Origin: RYN-230 sp963718305
GTDB taxonomy: Bacteria; Actinomycetota; Actinomycetes; Streptosporangiales; Streptosporangiaceae
Reading direction: 5' to 3'
Assembly (NCBI GenBank): GCA_963718305.1
Contig: CAVQZG010000010.1
Location: 659,014 to 723,013 of the forward strand
DNA: 64,000 bases
Part shown: positions 1 to 8,725 of the stretch, piece after piece
Layout: the number at the start of each line of letters is the position of its first letter
Position numbering within the stretch: the first letter of the stretch is position 1
Notes under the pieces: model-generated
Seen by the model: only the letters and a program-made list of their open reading frames with translations
Database searches by the model: none
Told to the model about the DNA's origin: nothing
Made by a program: the position numbers and the translations under genes

Positions 1-331
1 CCCGTGCCGCGGGCATCTCCTTCAGCAGCGCGAAATACTCGACGAATTCCACCACGGTGAAGGACGGGTAGTAGCCCAGGTTCTGCGGCAGGTACCCGAG
101 CCGGCGCCGGATCTCCCGCCGGGGCCCGTAGCTCCCGGGATCGCGGTCCAGGAGCCGCAGCCGCCCGGAGGACGGCGGGAGCACCGTGGCCATCATCCGC
201 AGCATCGACGTCTTGCCGGCCCCGTTCGGGCCGAGCAGCCCGAACACCCCCGGGCCGGCCTCCAGGTCCACCCCGGCCACCGCCTGGTTCCGGCCGAACC
301 GCCGGGTCAGGCCGGCGATCTCGATGTTCAT
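1..331 (-). CDS. ABC transporter ATP-binding protein (N-terminal part, runs off window)
   Basis: This is the first ~110 residues of an ABC ATPase, read leftwards from ATG at 331; the rest lies outside the window. It begins MNIEIAGLTRRFG, carries a Walker A loop GPNGAGKTS at about residue 34 and a Q-loop region GYLPQNLGYYP at about residue 92. The YLPQ form is typical of the CcmA/NatA-like subfamily that works with multi-span permeases. The start ATG overlaps the stop of the upstream membrane protein (ATGA, 331-328), so the two are translationally coupled and presumably form one transporter. The signature LSGGQ and Walker B are not visible here. Substrate unknown. Confidence 0.9.
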   Translation of the reverse strand, partial: MNIEIAGLTRRFGRNQAVAGVDLEAGPGVFGLLGPNGAGKTSMLRMMATVLPPSSGRLRLLDRDPGSYGPRREIRRRLGYLPQNLGYYPSFTVVEFVEYFALLKEMPAAR

Positions 332-1035
332 GACGTTCCTCTCGGGGTCCGGGTCGCGTACACGACGATCGCGCCGCAGCACACTGCGCACGCCAGGTAG
401 GAAAAGACGAACGAGGAGTCGGTGAACGCGCCGGTGTACGGGCCGACGGCCCGGGCGGCCAGGACCGTGATGACCCAGCCGCCGAGGCCCGCGGTCACGC
501 CCACGTTCGCGGACTTCGACAGCGTGGCCGCGGCCAGCGCCAGCGCGCACACCGCGGTCATCGGGACCAGCCACCCGAACGTGACCGCGGCCACGGCCCC
601 CGACGCGGCCGCGGCCACCAGCCCGAGCACTGCGTTCAGGCCGAACACGGCGAGCGCCCGGACCAGCAGCACCATCCGGTCGCTGATGGCCATGCTCCGC
701 GACAGCTCCCAGGCTGGATCGATCCCGGGCCCGTAGGCGTAGGCGATACCCGCCGCCGCCACGGCGGGCGCCAGCAGCTCCACGAACGGCTTCCCGGTCC
801 CCAGGGTGGCCAGCAGCCCGGCGCCCAGCACCACCACGGTGGCGATGACCCACCCCAGCAGCAGCGACGGGGTGGTCACCAGCGCCCGGGCCAGGCCGGG
901 TGAGCGCAGCAGCCGCCTGGCCAGCCGCTCAGTCCAGCCCGGCTGGCGGCGCCACACCTGCGCGGCGACCCCGGTCCACACCCGGCCCAGGTCGACATCG
1001 GCCGGCGCCGCGTCCCAGCCTGGTCGTTCGCTCAT
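328..1035 (-). CDS. Multi-span membrane protein, probable ABC permease partner
   Basis: A 235-residue protein with a charged N-terminal ~55 residues followed by about six hydrophobic segments (around 60-80, 88-104, 122-145, 147-170, 178-196 and 205-225). It has no catalytic motif that I recognise. It lies in a tight operon: its ATG (1035) overlaps the stop of the upstream ECF sigma factor gene, and its stop overlaps the start of the ABC ATPase downstream. The sigma factor / membrane protein / ATPase order suggests either a self-regulated transporter or a membrane protein that also restrains the sigma factor. No zinc-binding anti-sigma motif (HxxxCxxC) is present. Assignment as permease is from context. 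Confidence 0.7.
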   Translation of the reverse strand: MSERPGWDAAPADVDLGRVWTGVAAQVWRRQPGWTERLARRLLRSPGLARALVTTPSLLLGWVIATVVVLGAGLLATLGTGKPFVELLAPAVAAAGIAYAYGPGIDPAWELSRSMAISDRMVLLVRALAVFGLNAVLGLVAAAASGAVAAVTFGWLVPMTAVCALALAAATLSKSANVGVTAGLGGWVITVLAARAVGPYTGAFTDSSFVFSYLACAVCCGAIVVYATRTPRGTS

Positions 1036-1586
1036 CGCGGTCCTCCCTCCGTGGCCGGGCGGCTACCCAGCGCCGCCCGCAACAGCCGACGGGCCCGGTA
1101 CGCGCGGCTCTTGACCGTGCCCTCCGGGATCCCCATCAGCCGCGCCACCTCGGCCACCGGCCGGTCCTCGACGTACATGAGCTGCCAGACATCGCGGTCC
1201 GGGCTGCCTTCGGGCCCGAGCGCGGTGACCGCCTCGGTGATCTGGGCGCGCGACAGGGCCGCCTCGGCCGGGTCGCGGCGTGCCGCCCGTCGGCCTCGAT
1301 CACCGCGGGCAGCAGCAGCGTGGCCGGACCCCGGCGGCGCAGGAACAAGGCGGCCTGCCGCCGGGCGATCCCCCACATCCAGGCCCCGGGCGGACTCTGC
1401 GGCCGGTAGCCCCGGGCCCCTTTCCAGACCGCGAGGAAGGTCTCCTGCAGGACGTCCTCGACGTCCGCGGCGGACAGCACCGACCGGAGCCGGGCAGCCA
1501 GCCACGGCGCGTGCCAGGCTGAACAGCTCCCGCAGCGCTGCGTCATCGCCGGCCGCCACCCGGGCCACCAGCTCCTCGTCGTCCAT
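1032..1586 (-). CDS. ECF-type RNA polymerase sigma factor (frame disrupted twice)
   Basis: The start ATG at 1586 has a good ribosome-binding site (GAGGGG). Frame 1 gives MDDEELVARVAAGDDAALRELF. Region 2 continues in a second frame (SAADVEDVLQETFLAVWKG, then AWMWGIARRQAA), and region 4 returns to the first frame (VWQLMYVEDRPVAEVARLMG, then GTVKSRAYRARRLLRAAL). The shifts fall near 1510-1525 and 1268-1285. Because both flanks keep strong sigma-70 region 2 and region 4 similarity and the net frame is restored, I read this as one ~184-residue ECF sigma factor carrying two indels, more likely sequencing errors than decay. It heads the operon with the membrane protein and ABC ATPase, and the stop overlaps the next ATG. 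Confidence 0.8.
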   Translation of the reverse strand: MDDEELVARVAAGDDAALRELFSLARAVAGCPAPVGAVRRGRRGRPAGDLPRGLERGPGLPAAESARGLDVGDRPAAGRLVPAPPGSGHAAAARGDRGRRAARRDPAEAALSRAQITEAVTALGPEGSPDRDVWQLMYVEDRPVAEVARLMGIPEGTVKSRAYRARRLLRAALGSRPATEGGPR

Positions 1587-1734
1587 CGCCCCTCTATTGC
1601 ACCCCGGGGGCGCCCGGTTCACGAGGAGCAGCGGGAATTAGTGCCGGGGCCCGGCATGGAGGCGGCCGCCGCCCGGGGTCACCCGGCCGACATCCCCACC
1701 TGAGGCAGCCAGGATCAGGCGGCGGCCGCCAGCT

Positions 1735-2760
1735 CTAGCGGGTTCCCTCCGGCGCCGGGACGGGCGACGTGCCGACCTGCTCCGCGCTCGCCCGCGCGCC
1801 GGGATGGCCGGCTTCCGCGGCGGCCTCCCGCTCGGTTTCCGCGTTGATCTCCCCGCCGACCAGCACGGCCAGCCCGGCCAGGTACAGCCAGAAGATGAGG
1901 ATGACCACGCCCGCGAACGCACCGTAGGTGTTGGCGTAGTGGCCGAACTTGGCCACGTAGAACGAGAAGCCCAGGGATGCGGCCAGGAAGATGACGGTCC
2001 CGACGAGCCCGCCGGTGCTGACCCACTGCCAGCGCGGAGACTCGCGGTTGGGCGCGACGTAGTAGTACACCGAGAACAGCAGCGAGATGACGATGACCGT
2101 GAGCACCCAGCGGATCACCGTCCACGCGATCACGAAGGCGGACCCGGCGAAGGGGACGTGCCCTTCGATGGCCGAGCCGATCGACGCACCGAACACGATC
2201 AGCGCCGAGGCGATCCCGCCCAGCACCGCGGTCGCCACCATCAGCACGAACGCGATCAGCCGCTTGGACACGAACTTACGGTCAACCGGTACCTCGTAGG
2301 CGATGTCCAGGCCGGTCTCCAGCGCGACCATGCCCCCCGACGCACTCCAGACGGCGATCACCAGGCCGAGGACCAGCGCCGTCAGGGACCCTTTGTGATC
2401 CCCGGCCGCGTTACTGACGGCCTGGGTGAAGACCTTGGAGGCGCCCGGTGGCAGCGCTTTCTGGAGGCCGTTCACCAGCTTGGTCAGCGTGCCCGACCCG
2501 ACGTGGATCAGGCTGATCAGGCCCAGCGCGGCGATCACCGCCGGGAACAGGGCCAGGAACCAGTGATAGGCCAGGCTGCTCGCGGTCATCGAGCAGCGGT
2601 CCCGGACGAACTTCTTGCCGGTGCGCTTCAGCGTGTTCCGCCAGCCGGTCGCGCCCAGTTCCAGCGGCGAGTCCGGGCCGCCGGACACCTCACGCTCGGG
2701 CGGGATGCTCCGCTGCTGGTCAGCGGGCGGCGCAGAAGTGCGCTGATGGTTGCGTGCCAT
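1735..2760 (-). CDS. YihY/virulence factor BrkB family membrane protein
   Basis: A 341-residue protein of the YihY/BrkB (formerly RNase BN, UPF0761) family. The conserved N-terminal segment before the first span (WRNTLKRTGKKFVRDRC followed by SSLAYHWFLALFPAVIA) is clear, and six membrane segments follow to about residue 310. The segment YYYVAPNRESPRWQWVSTG is the family's typical cytoplasmic loop. The C-terminal ~35 residues are charged and low-complexity. Members are inner-membrane proteins of uncertain function; the old tRNA-nuclease name is not supported for the family. It stands alone, with intergenic space on both sides. Confidence 0.92.
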   Translation of the reverse strand: MARNHQRTSAPPADQQRSIPPEREVSGGPDSPLELGATGWRNTLKRTGKKFVRDRCSMTASSLAYHWFLALFPAVIAALGLISLIHVGSGTLTKLVNGLQKALPPGASKVFTQAVSNAAGDHKGSLTALVLGLVIAVWSASGGMVALETGLDIAYEVPVDRKFVSKRLIAFVLMVATAVLGGIASALIVFGASIGSAIEGHVPFAGSAFVIAWTVIRWVLTVIVISLLFSVYYYVAPNRESPRWQWVSTGGLVGTVIFLAASLGFSFYVAKFGHYANTYGAFAGVVILIFWLYLAGLAVLVGGEINAETEREAAAEAGHPGARASAEQVGTSPVPAPEGTR

Positions 2761-2906
2761 GACCTGGATCTCCCCTGTCGGCCGGGCCGCCTGCGCTGCC
2801 TGCAGTCGGCGGGAAAGCGGCTACCCAGGCACCAGGAGGCAAAACAGCCGTTCGCGGACGACCGCGTCCATCCGCGGCCCGCGAGTGGCCGCCGGGGCGG
2901 TGTGTA

Positions 2907-3722
2907 ATGGCGGGCGTGGCAGATAAGGAGACGACGCCGCTCGGGGCGGTGCAGCAGACCCTCTTCATCCCGCTGGCGGCCCGGGCCCGGGCGGCCCAGC
3001 GGCGGCAGCCCGTGCTGCGGGACCCGAAAGCCGTGGAGATCGCGGGCTCAGTGGAAATCGACCCCAAGTACGGCCGGGGCGCGGGCGGGTCGGTGACCGT
3101 GCTGCGGACCGTGCTCATGGACGCCTGGGTCCGCGACTTCCTGGCCAGGAACCCGGCGGGCACGGTGGTGGAGATCGGCACCGGGCTGAACAGCCGCTTC
3201 GAGCGGGTGGACAACGGTCAGGTGCACTGGATCGACCTGGACCTGCCCGACAGCATCGAACTGCGGCGGAAGTTCTTCGCCGACACGGACCGCCGCCGGA
3301 TGGTGGCCGCGTCGGTAACCGGCGAGGAATGGCTGCCCATCGTCGCGCAGAGCCCGGGGCCGTACTTCTTCGTGGCCGACGGGGTGCTGGCCTACCTGAC
3401 GGAAGAACAGGTCAGCACGGTCCTGACCCGCATCAAGAACCATTTCCCTAACGCCCGCATCGCGCTGGACACCTTTCCCCGGCGGACCTTCGACCAGCAG
3501 CGAAAACTGGCCGCCCGGCGGGGCATCCCCGCGAGGTGGGCGTGGGCCTGTGACGATCCGCGTTCGCTGGAGCGGCTGGGCCTGCGGGTGGTGGAGTCCA
3601 CCGGGCTGGCCCGGCTCCCGCGCCGGGTCCGCCGGCAGCTGCCCGCCCGCTATCGCTTCCTGCTGCCCTTGGCGGAGCCGATCCTGGGCCCGGCCATGCG
3701 GGTCACCCTGTTCCAGGCCTGA
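2907..3722 (+). CDS. Class I SAM-dependent methyltransferase, leucine carboxyl methyltransferase/TcmP-like
   Basis: A 271-residue protein. The SAM-binding signature VVEIGTGLNSRFERVD lies at about residues 88-103, followed by the acidic strand HWIDLDLPDSIELRRKFF and the post-motif FVADGVLAYLTEEQV. This layout is that of the LCM/PPM family in its bacterial TcmP-like branch, whose members O-methylate small carboxyl or hydroxyl substrates, often polyketides. No biosynthetic genes lie alongside, so the substrate is unknown. The ATG at 2907 gives full coverage but has only a weak Shine-Dalgarno; GTG 2919 is an alternative. Confidence 0.88.
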   Translation: MAGVADKETTPLGAVQQTLFIPLAARARAAQRRQPVLRDPKAVEIAGSVEIDPKYGRGAGGSVTVLRTVLMDAWVRDFLARNPAGTVVEIGTGLNSRFERVDNGQVHWIDLDLPDSIELRRKFFADTDRRRMVAASVTGEEWLPIVAQSPGPYFFVADGVLAYLTEEQVSTVLTRIKNHFPNARIALDTFPRRTFDQQRKLAARRGIPARWAWACDDPRSLERLGLRVVESTGLARLPRRVRRQLPARYRFLLPLAEPILGPAMRVTLFQA

Positions 3723-3784
3723 CCCAGGTCGCTGAAGTTCCGGTCGTCCGACTGGGCCCAGCGTCGATAGTCAGGCGCCGGTAC

Positions 3785-4708
3785 TCAGACGAGCAGGACG
3801 ATCTTGCCAAGCAGGTGACCCTGCTCCAGCCGCCGGTAGGCGTCCTGCACCTCGGCCAGCGGGAACGTCGCGGCGATCGGGACCTCCAGCTCGCCCGCGG
3901 CGATCAGCCCGGCCAGTTCGGCCAGCACCGCGGCGCTGGCGCCGTACGGCGTTGCCTTCGGCCTTGATCCCGTACTTCTCGACGGCCTCGAAGTTGGCGA
4001 TCGTGTCCACCCGGGAGGGCGCCACGCCCAGATCCTCCACGGCCAGCCGGACATAGTCCCCGCCGACCGTGTCGATGAACGCGTCGACCTGGCCGGCGGC
4101 CTGCCGGATCCGGTCAGCCACCCCGTCGCCGTAGCTCACCGGGATCACGCCGTGCGCGGTGAGCCACGCGTGGTGCGGCTCACTGGCCAGCCCGATCACC
4201 GTCGCCCCGGCCCGGCGGGCCAGCTGGACCGCGATCGAGCCGACCCCGCCCGCCGCGCCGGCCACCACGACCGTGTCGCCCGGGCTCAGGGCGACCGCCC
4301 GCACCGCCGCGTACGCGGTGGCGCCCGGCCACGAACAGGCCCCCGGCGACGTCCCACGGCACCCCGGCCGGCTTGGCGGTCAGGTTCCCGGCTTCGGACG
4401 ACGACGTACTCGGCCTGGCTGGCCCGGTTGTCGGTCCAGCCGATGACCTCATCCCCGGCCGAAAAGCCGGTCACCCCGGGTCCGGTCTCGGCCACCACCC
4501 CGGCCAGGTCGCTGCCCTGGCCCGAGGGAAACGTGGCCGGCCACCGCGAGTGCAGCAGGCCCTCCCGGATCTTGGCCTCACCGGGGTTGATCCCGGCCGC
4601 CTTGACCTGGACCAGGACCTGCCCCTCCCCCGGCACCGGCCGCGCCACGTCCTCGACCCTGAGCACGTCGATCCCGCCGTAATTCTCGAACCGCACTGCC
4701 TTCGGCAT
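3785..4708 (-). CDS. NADP-dependent quinone oxidoreductase / zinc-type alcohol dehydrogenase superfamily (three frameshifts)
   Basis: Translated leftwards from ATG 4708 (MPKAVRFENYGGIDVL), the first ~100 residues are the GroES-like domain of a quinone oxidoreductase (GQGSDLAGVVAETG, FSAGDEVIGWT). The reading then moves to a second frame (NLTAKPAGVPWDVAGGLFVA), a third (LSPGDTVVVAGAAGGVGSIA, the NADPH-binding GxGxxG-like motif) and a last frame ending EQGHLLGKIVLLV. The shifts are near 4390-4400, 4320-4330 and 3945-3960. All parts are collinear with one ~307-residue MDR enzyme, so indel errors are the simplest explanation. No zinc ligands are seen, as expected for the quinone oxidoreductase branch. 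Confidence 0.8.
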
Positions 4709-4845
4709 CGCTACTCCGTTCTACGGCTCCGGGGTGGCCCAGATGCGGGAGACCCCGGAGCTAGCTCGGTTCGTCGTCCCAGGTTCCGCCAACCCCGGGG
4801 GGCTCCCCGTTATGCCCAGTACCGGCCACCCGGCAGAATCGGGTC

Positions 4846-5199
4846 ATGGTGACACTGGCCGAGGTCCGGGCTGTGGCGCTCGCCCTGCCCCGCACGGAAG
4901 AGCACCTGATCCGCGACTGGGTCAAGTTCCGGGTCGGCCGGATCGTCTACGCGTCCGTCTCCCCCGACGAGACGATCATGGGCTTCGGGTTCCCCCGGGA
5001 CGAGCGCCCCGCGCTGATCGCCGCCGAGCCGGACCGGTTCTTCCTGCATCGCCCCAGCGATCAGCGCTATCAGTGGATCGACGCGTGGACGCAGAGCCTA
5101 GGGCCGGCCGAGATGCGCGAGTTCGTGACGGATGCGTGGCGCATGGTCGTGCCCAAGCGGGTGGCCGCCGCCTACCCGGGGCCGCCGCCACGTCGCTGA
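4846..5199 (+). CDS. MmcQ/YjbR family protein
   Basis: A 117-residue protein. The opening (TLAEVRAVALALPRTEEHL), the central GRIVYASVSPDETIMGFGF strand pair and the tail EMREFVTDAWRMVVPKRVAAA are those of the MmcQ/YjbR (DUF419, CyaY-like fold) family. These are small proteins with a double-wing fold often called DNA-binding; their role is not established. It is monocistronic and followed by a 437-bp spacer. Confidence 0.85.
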   Translation: MVTLAEVRAVALALPRTEEHLIRDWVKFRVGRIVYASVSPDETIMGFGFPRDERPALIAAEPDRFFLHRPSDQRYQWIDAWTQSLGPAEMREFVTDAWRMVVPKRVAAAYPGPPPRR

Positions 5200-5636
5200 A
5201 ATGTTCACCGGTAATCACTTCCGGATGATACGGAGCGGTCTCTTTGATGGAACCTACTCGCGGTAATCCAGGGTGTTTGGACAAGATTAGCGCGTTTTAG
5301 GATTCGGGCCGGCCGCGAGTAGCAAACCTGCGGACCGCCGGCTAAATGACCGGACAACCCCGGACACGTCTTAATCCGGGCTTAACCGCGCTGTCAGGCG
5401 GTAAGATCTGGCTTTCTACGCTTGCAGCGCTTTATCCTTGACGAGCGCTATTCGCGACAGGCTACCCAGGGGTGGGGAAGGGGGGGCCACGCGCGGTCAG
5501 CAGTCACCGCAGCGCGCCGGAGATCTCTGGCGCCATCAGTGCCGCGATCAGGAGTGGGGGGTCGCCGTACTGCGTCATCTCAGGCCCGGGCCTGCTCTTC
5601 ACCGGCGTCGTCACCGGCTCTCCCGCGGAGGCTCGC
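5200..5636 (+). other. Intergenic region, lower GC, upstream of the tandem sigma gene
   Basis: No convincing gene. The GC content drops between about 5200 and 5460. A TTGACG at 5437-5442, about 17 nt before a GC-rich hexamer, could be a -35 element for the downstream sigma gene, but the -10 is poor. The reading frame of the downstream gene is open from 5472, but that added sequence is not protein-like and the better start is GTG 5637. Confidence 0.4.
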
Positions 5637-6596
5637 GTGGCTGAGGAAGACAGGGTCTGGTCCCGCGACGCCGAGGAACTGGCCGCGTGCTTCACCGTGC
5701 ACGCCAGGGACCTGTTCGGCGACGCCTGCCTGCTGACCGGCGCCGACCGGCCGCTGGCCGGCGATCTGGTCCAGGCCGCCTTCGAGGCGGCCGCCGCAGT
5801 CTGGTGCACGTTACGCGACCTGCCCGCCGATCAGCGCTACGGCTGGCTACGGGACACGCTGGCCGCGGCGCTCCAGCGCCAGACCGGCGAGCCGGCCAAC
5901 CGCACGTTCATCTCCCCGTCACGTCCGCGGCTCACCGAGCTGAAGATGGCCCGGTTCCGCGAGGACTACGACGCCGTGGCGGGCCTGGACCGCTTCGCGG
6001 GCTGGCTGCGAACCCACCCGAACGCCACCCCCACTAACGGCCCTCCCGCTAACGGCTTCAAGGCGAACGCCGCCCCCAATAACGGCTTCCACGCGAACGG
6101 GGTATCCCCGAATGGGGGGACTGGCGGTCCGCCCGTAACCGGCGCATTTAGCCCGCCAGGGAGTTACGGTGACCCGGTGAGCGCGCTCTACGAGGAGCAC
6201 TACACGCCGCTCGTGCGGCTGGCCGCGTTGCTGGTGCACGACACGGCGACCGCGGAGGAAATTGTGCAGGACTCGTTCGTGGCGATAGCCGCGGCGTGGC
6301 GCCGCCGCGGGGGCCTCGCCTGCCCGCTGGACTTCCTCCGCCAGTCGGTGGTCGAGCGATCCCGGTCGGGCCGGTACCGCTCCCCCGCGGCCAACGGTTC
6401 CGCAAACGGCCCTGCGCCGCTGCTGGCCGCCCTCGGCGCGCTGCCTGCCCGGCAGCGCGAGGTACTGGTCATGCGGTACTACGCCAACCTCTCCGAGGAG
6501 CAGGCCGCGGACGCGATAGGCATCAGCCGGGCGGCGGTCCGGCGGCACGCCACCCGGGCCAACGCCGCCCTGCGCACCCTGCTCGACGCGAGCTGA
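5637..6596 (+). CDS. Sigma-70-like protein with two region-2-like halves and a repeat linker
   Basis: I start this at GTG 5637, preceded by GGAGG at 5626-5630, which gives 319 residues. Residues ~10-90 resemble an ECF region 2 (ELAACFTVHARDLFGDACLL, DLVQAAFEAAAAVW) without a following region 4. Residues ~128-163 are a low-complexity linker in which Asn recurs every five residues. From ~182 a complete SigE/ECF-type sigma follows: region 2 (ALYEEHYTPLVRLAALLVHD, AEEIVQDSFVAIAAAW) and region 4 (ALPARQREVLVMRYYANLSE, ISRAAVRRHATRANAALRTL). The N-terminal half may be a decayed duplicate or a regulatory domain that mimics region 2. No anti-sigma gene is adjacent; the next gene downstream is another sigma factor. 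Confidence 0.78.
   Translation: MAEEDRVWSRDAEELAACFTVHARDLFGDACLLTGADRPLAGDLVQAAFEAAAAVWCTLRDLPADQRYGWLRDTLAAALQRQTGEPANRTFISPSRPRLTELKMARFREDYDAVAGLDRFAGWLRTHPNATPTNGPPANGFKANAAPNNGFHANGVSPNGGTGGPPVTGAFSPPGSYGDPVSALYEEHYTPLVRLAALLVHDTATAEEIVQDSFVAIAAAWRRRGGLACPLDFLRQSVVERSRSGRYRSPAANGSANGPAPLLAALGALPARQREVLVMRYYANLSEEQAADAIGISRAAVRRHATRANAALRTLLDAS
6021..6125 (+). repeat. 15-bp phased codon repeat (Asn every fifth residue) in the sigma linker
   Basis: Asn codons start exactly at 6021, 6036, 6051, 6066, 6081, 6096 and 6111, mostly as AACGGC or AACGCC followed by three variable codons. The peptide reads as degenerate units such as NGPPA, NGFKA and NGFHA. It links the two sigma-like halves. 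Confidence 0.8.
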
Positions 6597-6659
6597 GGGA
6601 CCAGCCCGGCGCCGGGGCGGCGGGTTTGCCCCGGACCGTCCCGGGTACCCGGCGCTTCC

Positions 6660-7268
6660 ATGACTTCCGCTACGAAGGTGGCGCTCGCCCGCGAGCAGCA
6701 CGCACGGTTCGCCGACGAGGCGCTGGTGCACCTGGGGCACCTGCACGCCGCGGCCTCGGCCCTGACCCGCAACCCGCACGACGCCGAGGACCTGGTGCAG
6801 GAGACCTACACCAAGGCCTACGCCAGCTTCCAGCAATTCCGCGAGGGCACCAACGCCCGGGCCTGGCTGCTGCGGATCCTGACCAATACGTTCATCAGCA
6901 GTTACCGGCGCCGCCAGCGCGAGCCGGTGCGCGTCTCCCTGACCGGGGTGCAGGACGGCCAGCTCACCCGGGGCTGGGCCGGGCGGGACATCGTCCCCCG
7001 GTCTGCCGAGGAGATGGCGCTGGACCGGCTGCCCGACTCGTCGGTCACCCGGGCGCTGAGGGAACTGCCGCAGGACTTCCGCACCGCCGTCTACCTGGCC
7101 GACATGGAAGGCTTCAGCTACCGGGAGGTCGCGGACATCATGCACTGCCCGGTCGGCACCGTGATGTCCCGGCTGCACCGGGCCCGGGGCCAGTTGCGCG
7201 GCATGCTCCGGGAACAGGCCGCCGAGCGGGGCATCGTCCCGCACCCGCGCTACTGCGCCGACGGGTGA
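6660..7268 (+). CDS. ECF sigma factor, SigR/SigH (ECF12-like) type
   Basis: A 202-residue sigma factor: region 2 at ~20-90 (ALTRNPHDAEDLVQETYTKA, NARAWLLRILTNTFISSYRR) and region 4 at ~130-185 (ALRELPQDFRTAVYLADMEG, FSYREVADIMHCPVGTVMSR). The last two strings are hallmarks of the thiol-stress SigR/SigH group. In Streptomyces and mycobacteria these are followed by a redox-sensing zinc anti-sigma factor (RsrA/RshA). Here no such gene follows; the next gene is convergent. Either the anti-sigma lies elsewhere or this is a paralogue with other control. Promoters it may recognise (GGAAT/GTT type) were not found nearby. Confidence 0.88.
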   Translation: MTSATKVALAREQHARFADEALVHLGHLHAAASALTRNPHDAEDLVQETYTKAYASFQQFREGTNARAWLLRILTNTFISSYRRRQREPVRVSLTGVQDGQLTRGWAGRDIVPRSAEEMALDRLPDSSVTRALRELPQDFRTAVYLADMEGFSYREVADIMHCPVGTVMSRLHRARGQLRGMLREQAAERGIVPHPRYCADG

Positions 7269-7294
7269 CCTCGCGCCGGGCGTAGTGAGCCAGG

Positions 7295-8725
7295 TCAGGA
7301 GGCGGAGCTGTCCCGGCGCCGCAGGAAGCTGATGAATTCGGCGCCCTCGCGCAGCCGCCGTCGCATCATTTCGGGGCTGCGCAGCATCTCGGCGGACATT
7401 TCGGCGATCTTCCCGGCCCGGAAGTAGAACTGCCGGTAGAAGGTCTCGACGGACTCGTAGATCTCGGTCCGGTTGAGGTTGGGATAGCTGAGGGCCGCCG
7501 CCTGCACCCCGCGCTCGTCCAGCAGGGTGGCGTCGTCCTCCGGCAGCCACCCGTTGTCCCTGGCCTGCTGGTACAGGGCGGTCCCCGGATACGGCGCCGC
7601 GATCGAGACCTGCAGGGAATGCGGGTTGATCTCCTTGGCGAAACGGATCGTTTCCTGGATCGTCTCGGCCGTCTCGCCCGGCAGGCCGACGATAAAGGTG
7701 CCGTGGATGGTGATGCCGAGATCCCGGCAGTCCTTGGTGAACTGGCGGGCCCGGTCGACCCGGACGCCTTTCTTGATGTTGATGAGAATCTGCTGGTCCC
7801 CGGACTCGTATCCCACGAGCAGCAGGCGCAGGCCATTGTCCCGCAGTATCTTCAGCGTCTCGTAGGGAACGTTGGCCTTCGCATTACACGACCAGGTCAG
7901 GCCCAGTTTCCCCATGCCGCGGGCGATCTCTTCCGCGCGCCGCCGGTCGTCGGTGAAGGTGTCATCGTCGAAAAAGACTTCCTTCACCGACGGGAACAAA
8001 TCGGTAATACGGGCCATCTCGCCGAGGACGTGCTCCGCGCTCCTGGTGCGGTAGCGGTGACCGCCGACGGTCTGCGGCCAGAGGCAGAACGTGCACCGTG
8101 ACCGGCAGCCCCGCCCGGTGTACAGCGACACGTACGGATGCTTGAGGTAGCCGATGAAGTAATCGTTGACGTCCAGGTCGCGCTGGTACACGTCGGTGAC
8201 GTACGGCAGGCGGTCCATGTCCTCGAGGATCGGCCGGTCCGGGGTGTGCACCACCTGCCCGGCCAGGTCCCGGAACGTGACCCCCCGGACCTCGGCCAGC
8301 GGCCGGCCCTCGGCCACCTCGGCGATGGTGAAGTCGAACTCCTCACGGGCCACGAAGTCAATCGCGTCCGAGGCCAGCAGCGAGGCCTCCGGTTCCACCG
8401 CGACCTTGGCGCCGACGAACCCGAGCTTGAGGGCCGGGTTCGCCCGCTTGAGCGCCTCGGCCACCTGGACGTCCCCGGCAAAGGAGGGGGAACTCGTGTG
8501 CAGGACCGCCAGGTCGTACTGGCCGGCGAACGGGAGCACCTCGTCGAGGCCGAGCCCCGCGGCGGGCGCGTCAACCAGCTTGCTGCCGGGCACGATGGCG
8601 GCGACCTGGGCCAGCCAGGTCGGATACCAGAACGACCTGATCTCGCGTTTCGCCTGATAGCGCGAGCCCGCCCCGCCGTCGAACCCCTCGTACGACGGCG
8701 GGTGCAGGCACAGGGTGCGCATCAC
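7295..8725 (-). CDS. hpnJ: HpnJ-type cobalamin-binding radical SAM protein
   Basis: A 476-residue protein with an N-terminal B12-binding-like domain (~1-150) and a radical SAM core. The cluster motif is CRSRCTFC (CxxxCxxC) at about residue 200, followed by LFPSVKEVFFDDDTFTDDRR and GTFIVGLPGET. The opening (FDGGAGSRYQAKREIRSFWY) matches the hopanoid-associated HpnJ family as I know it; HpnJ is implicated in converting the glucosamine head group of bacteriohopanetetrol to a cyclitol ether. Its GTG start (8725) overlaps the stop of the upstream glycosyltransferase gene (GTGA); ATG 8722 is an alternative. The other hopanoid genes (shc, hpnH, hpnG) are not in this window. Naming rests on recognised sequence, not on a search. 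Confidence 0.8.
   Translation of the reverse strand: MMRTLCLHPPSYEGFDGGAGSRYQAKREIRSFWYPTWLAQVAAIVPGSKLVDAPAAGLGLDEVLPFAGQYDLAVLHTSSPSFAGDVQVAEALKRANPALKLGFVGAKVAVEPEASLLASDAIDFVAREEFDFTIAEVAEGRPLAEVRGVTFRDLAGQVVHTPDRPILEDMDRLPYVTDVYQRDLDVNDYFIGYLKHPYVSLYTGRGCRSRCTFCLWPQTVGGHRYRTRSAEHVLGEMARITDLFPSVKEVFFDDDTFTDDRRRAEEIARGMGKLGLTWSCNAKANVPYETLKILRDNGLRLLLVGYESGDQQILINIKKGVRVDRARQFTKDCRDLGITIHGTFIVGLPGETAETIQETIRFAKEINPHSLQVSIAAPYPGTALYQQARDNGWLPEDDATLLDERGVQAAALSYPNLNRTEIYESVETFYRQFYFRAGKIAEMSAEMLRSPEMMRRRLREGAEFISFLRRRDSSAS

Noticed and set aside
5919..7550. Long minus-strand frame of 543 codons across both sigma genes
   Set aside because: It is antisense to two well-supported sigma genes and has shadow-like Arg/Gly/Pro composition.
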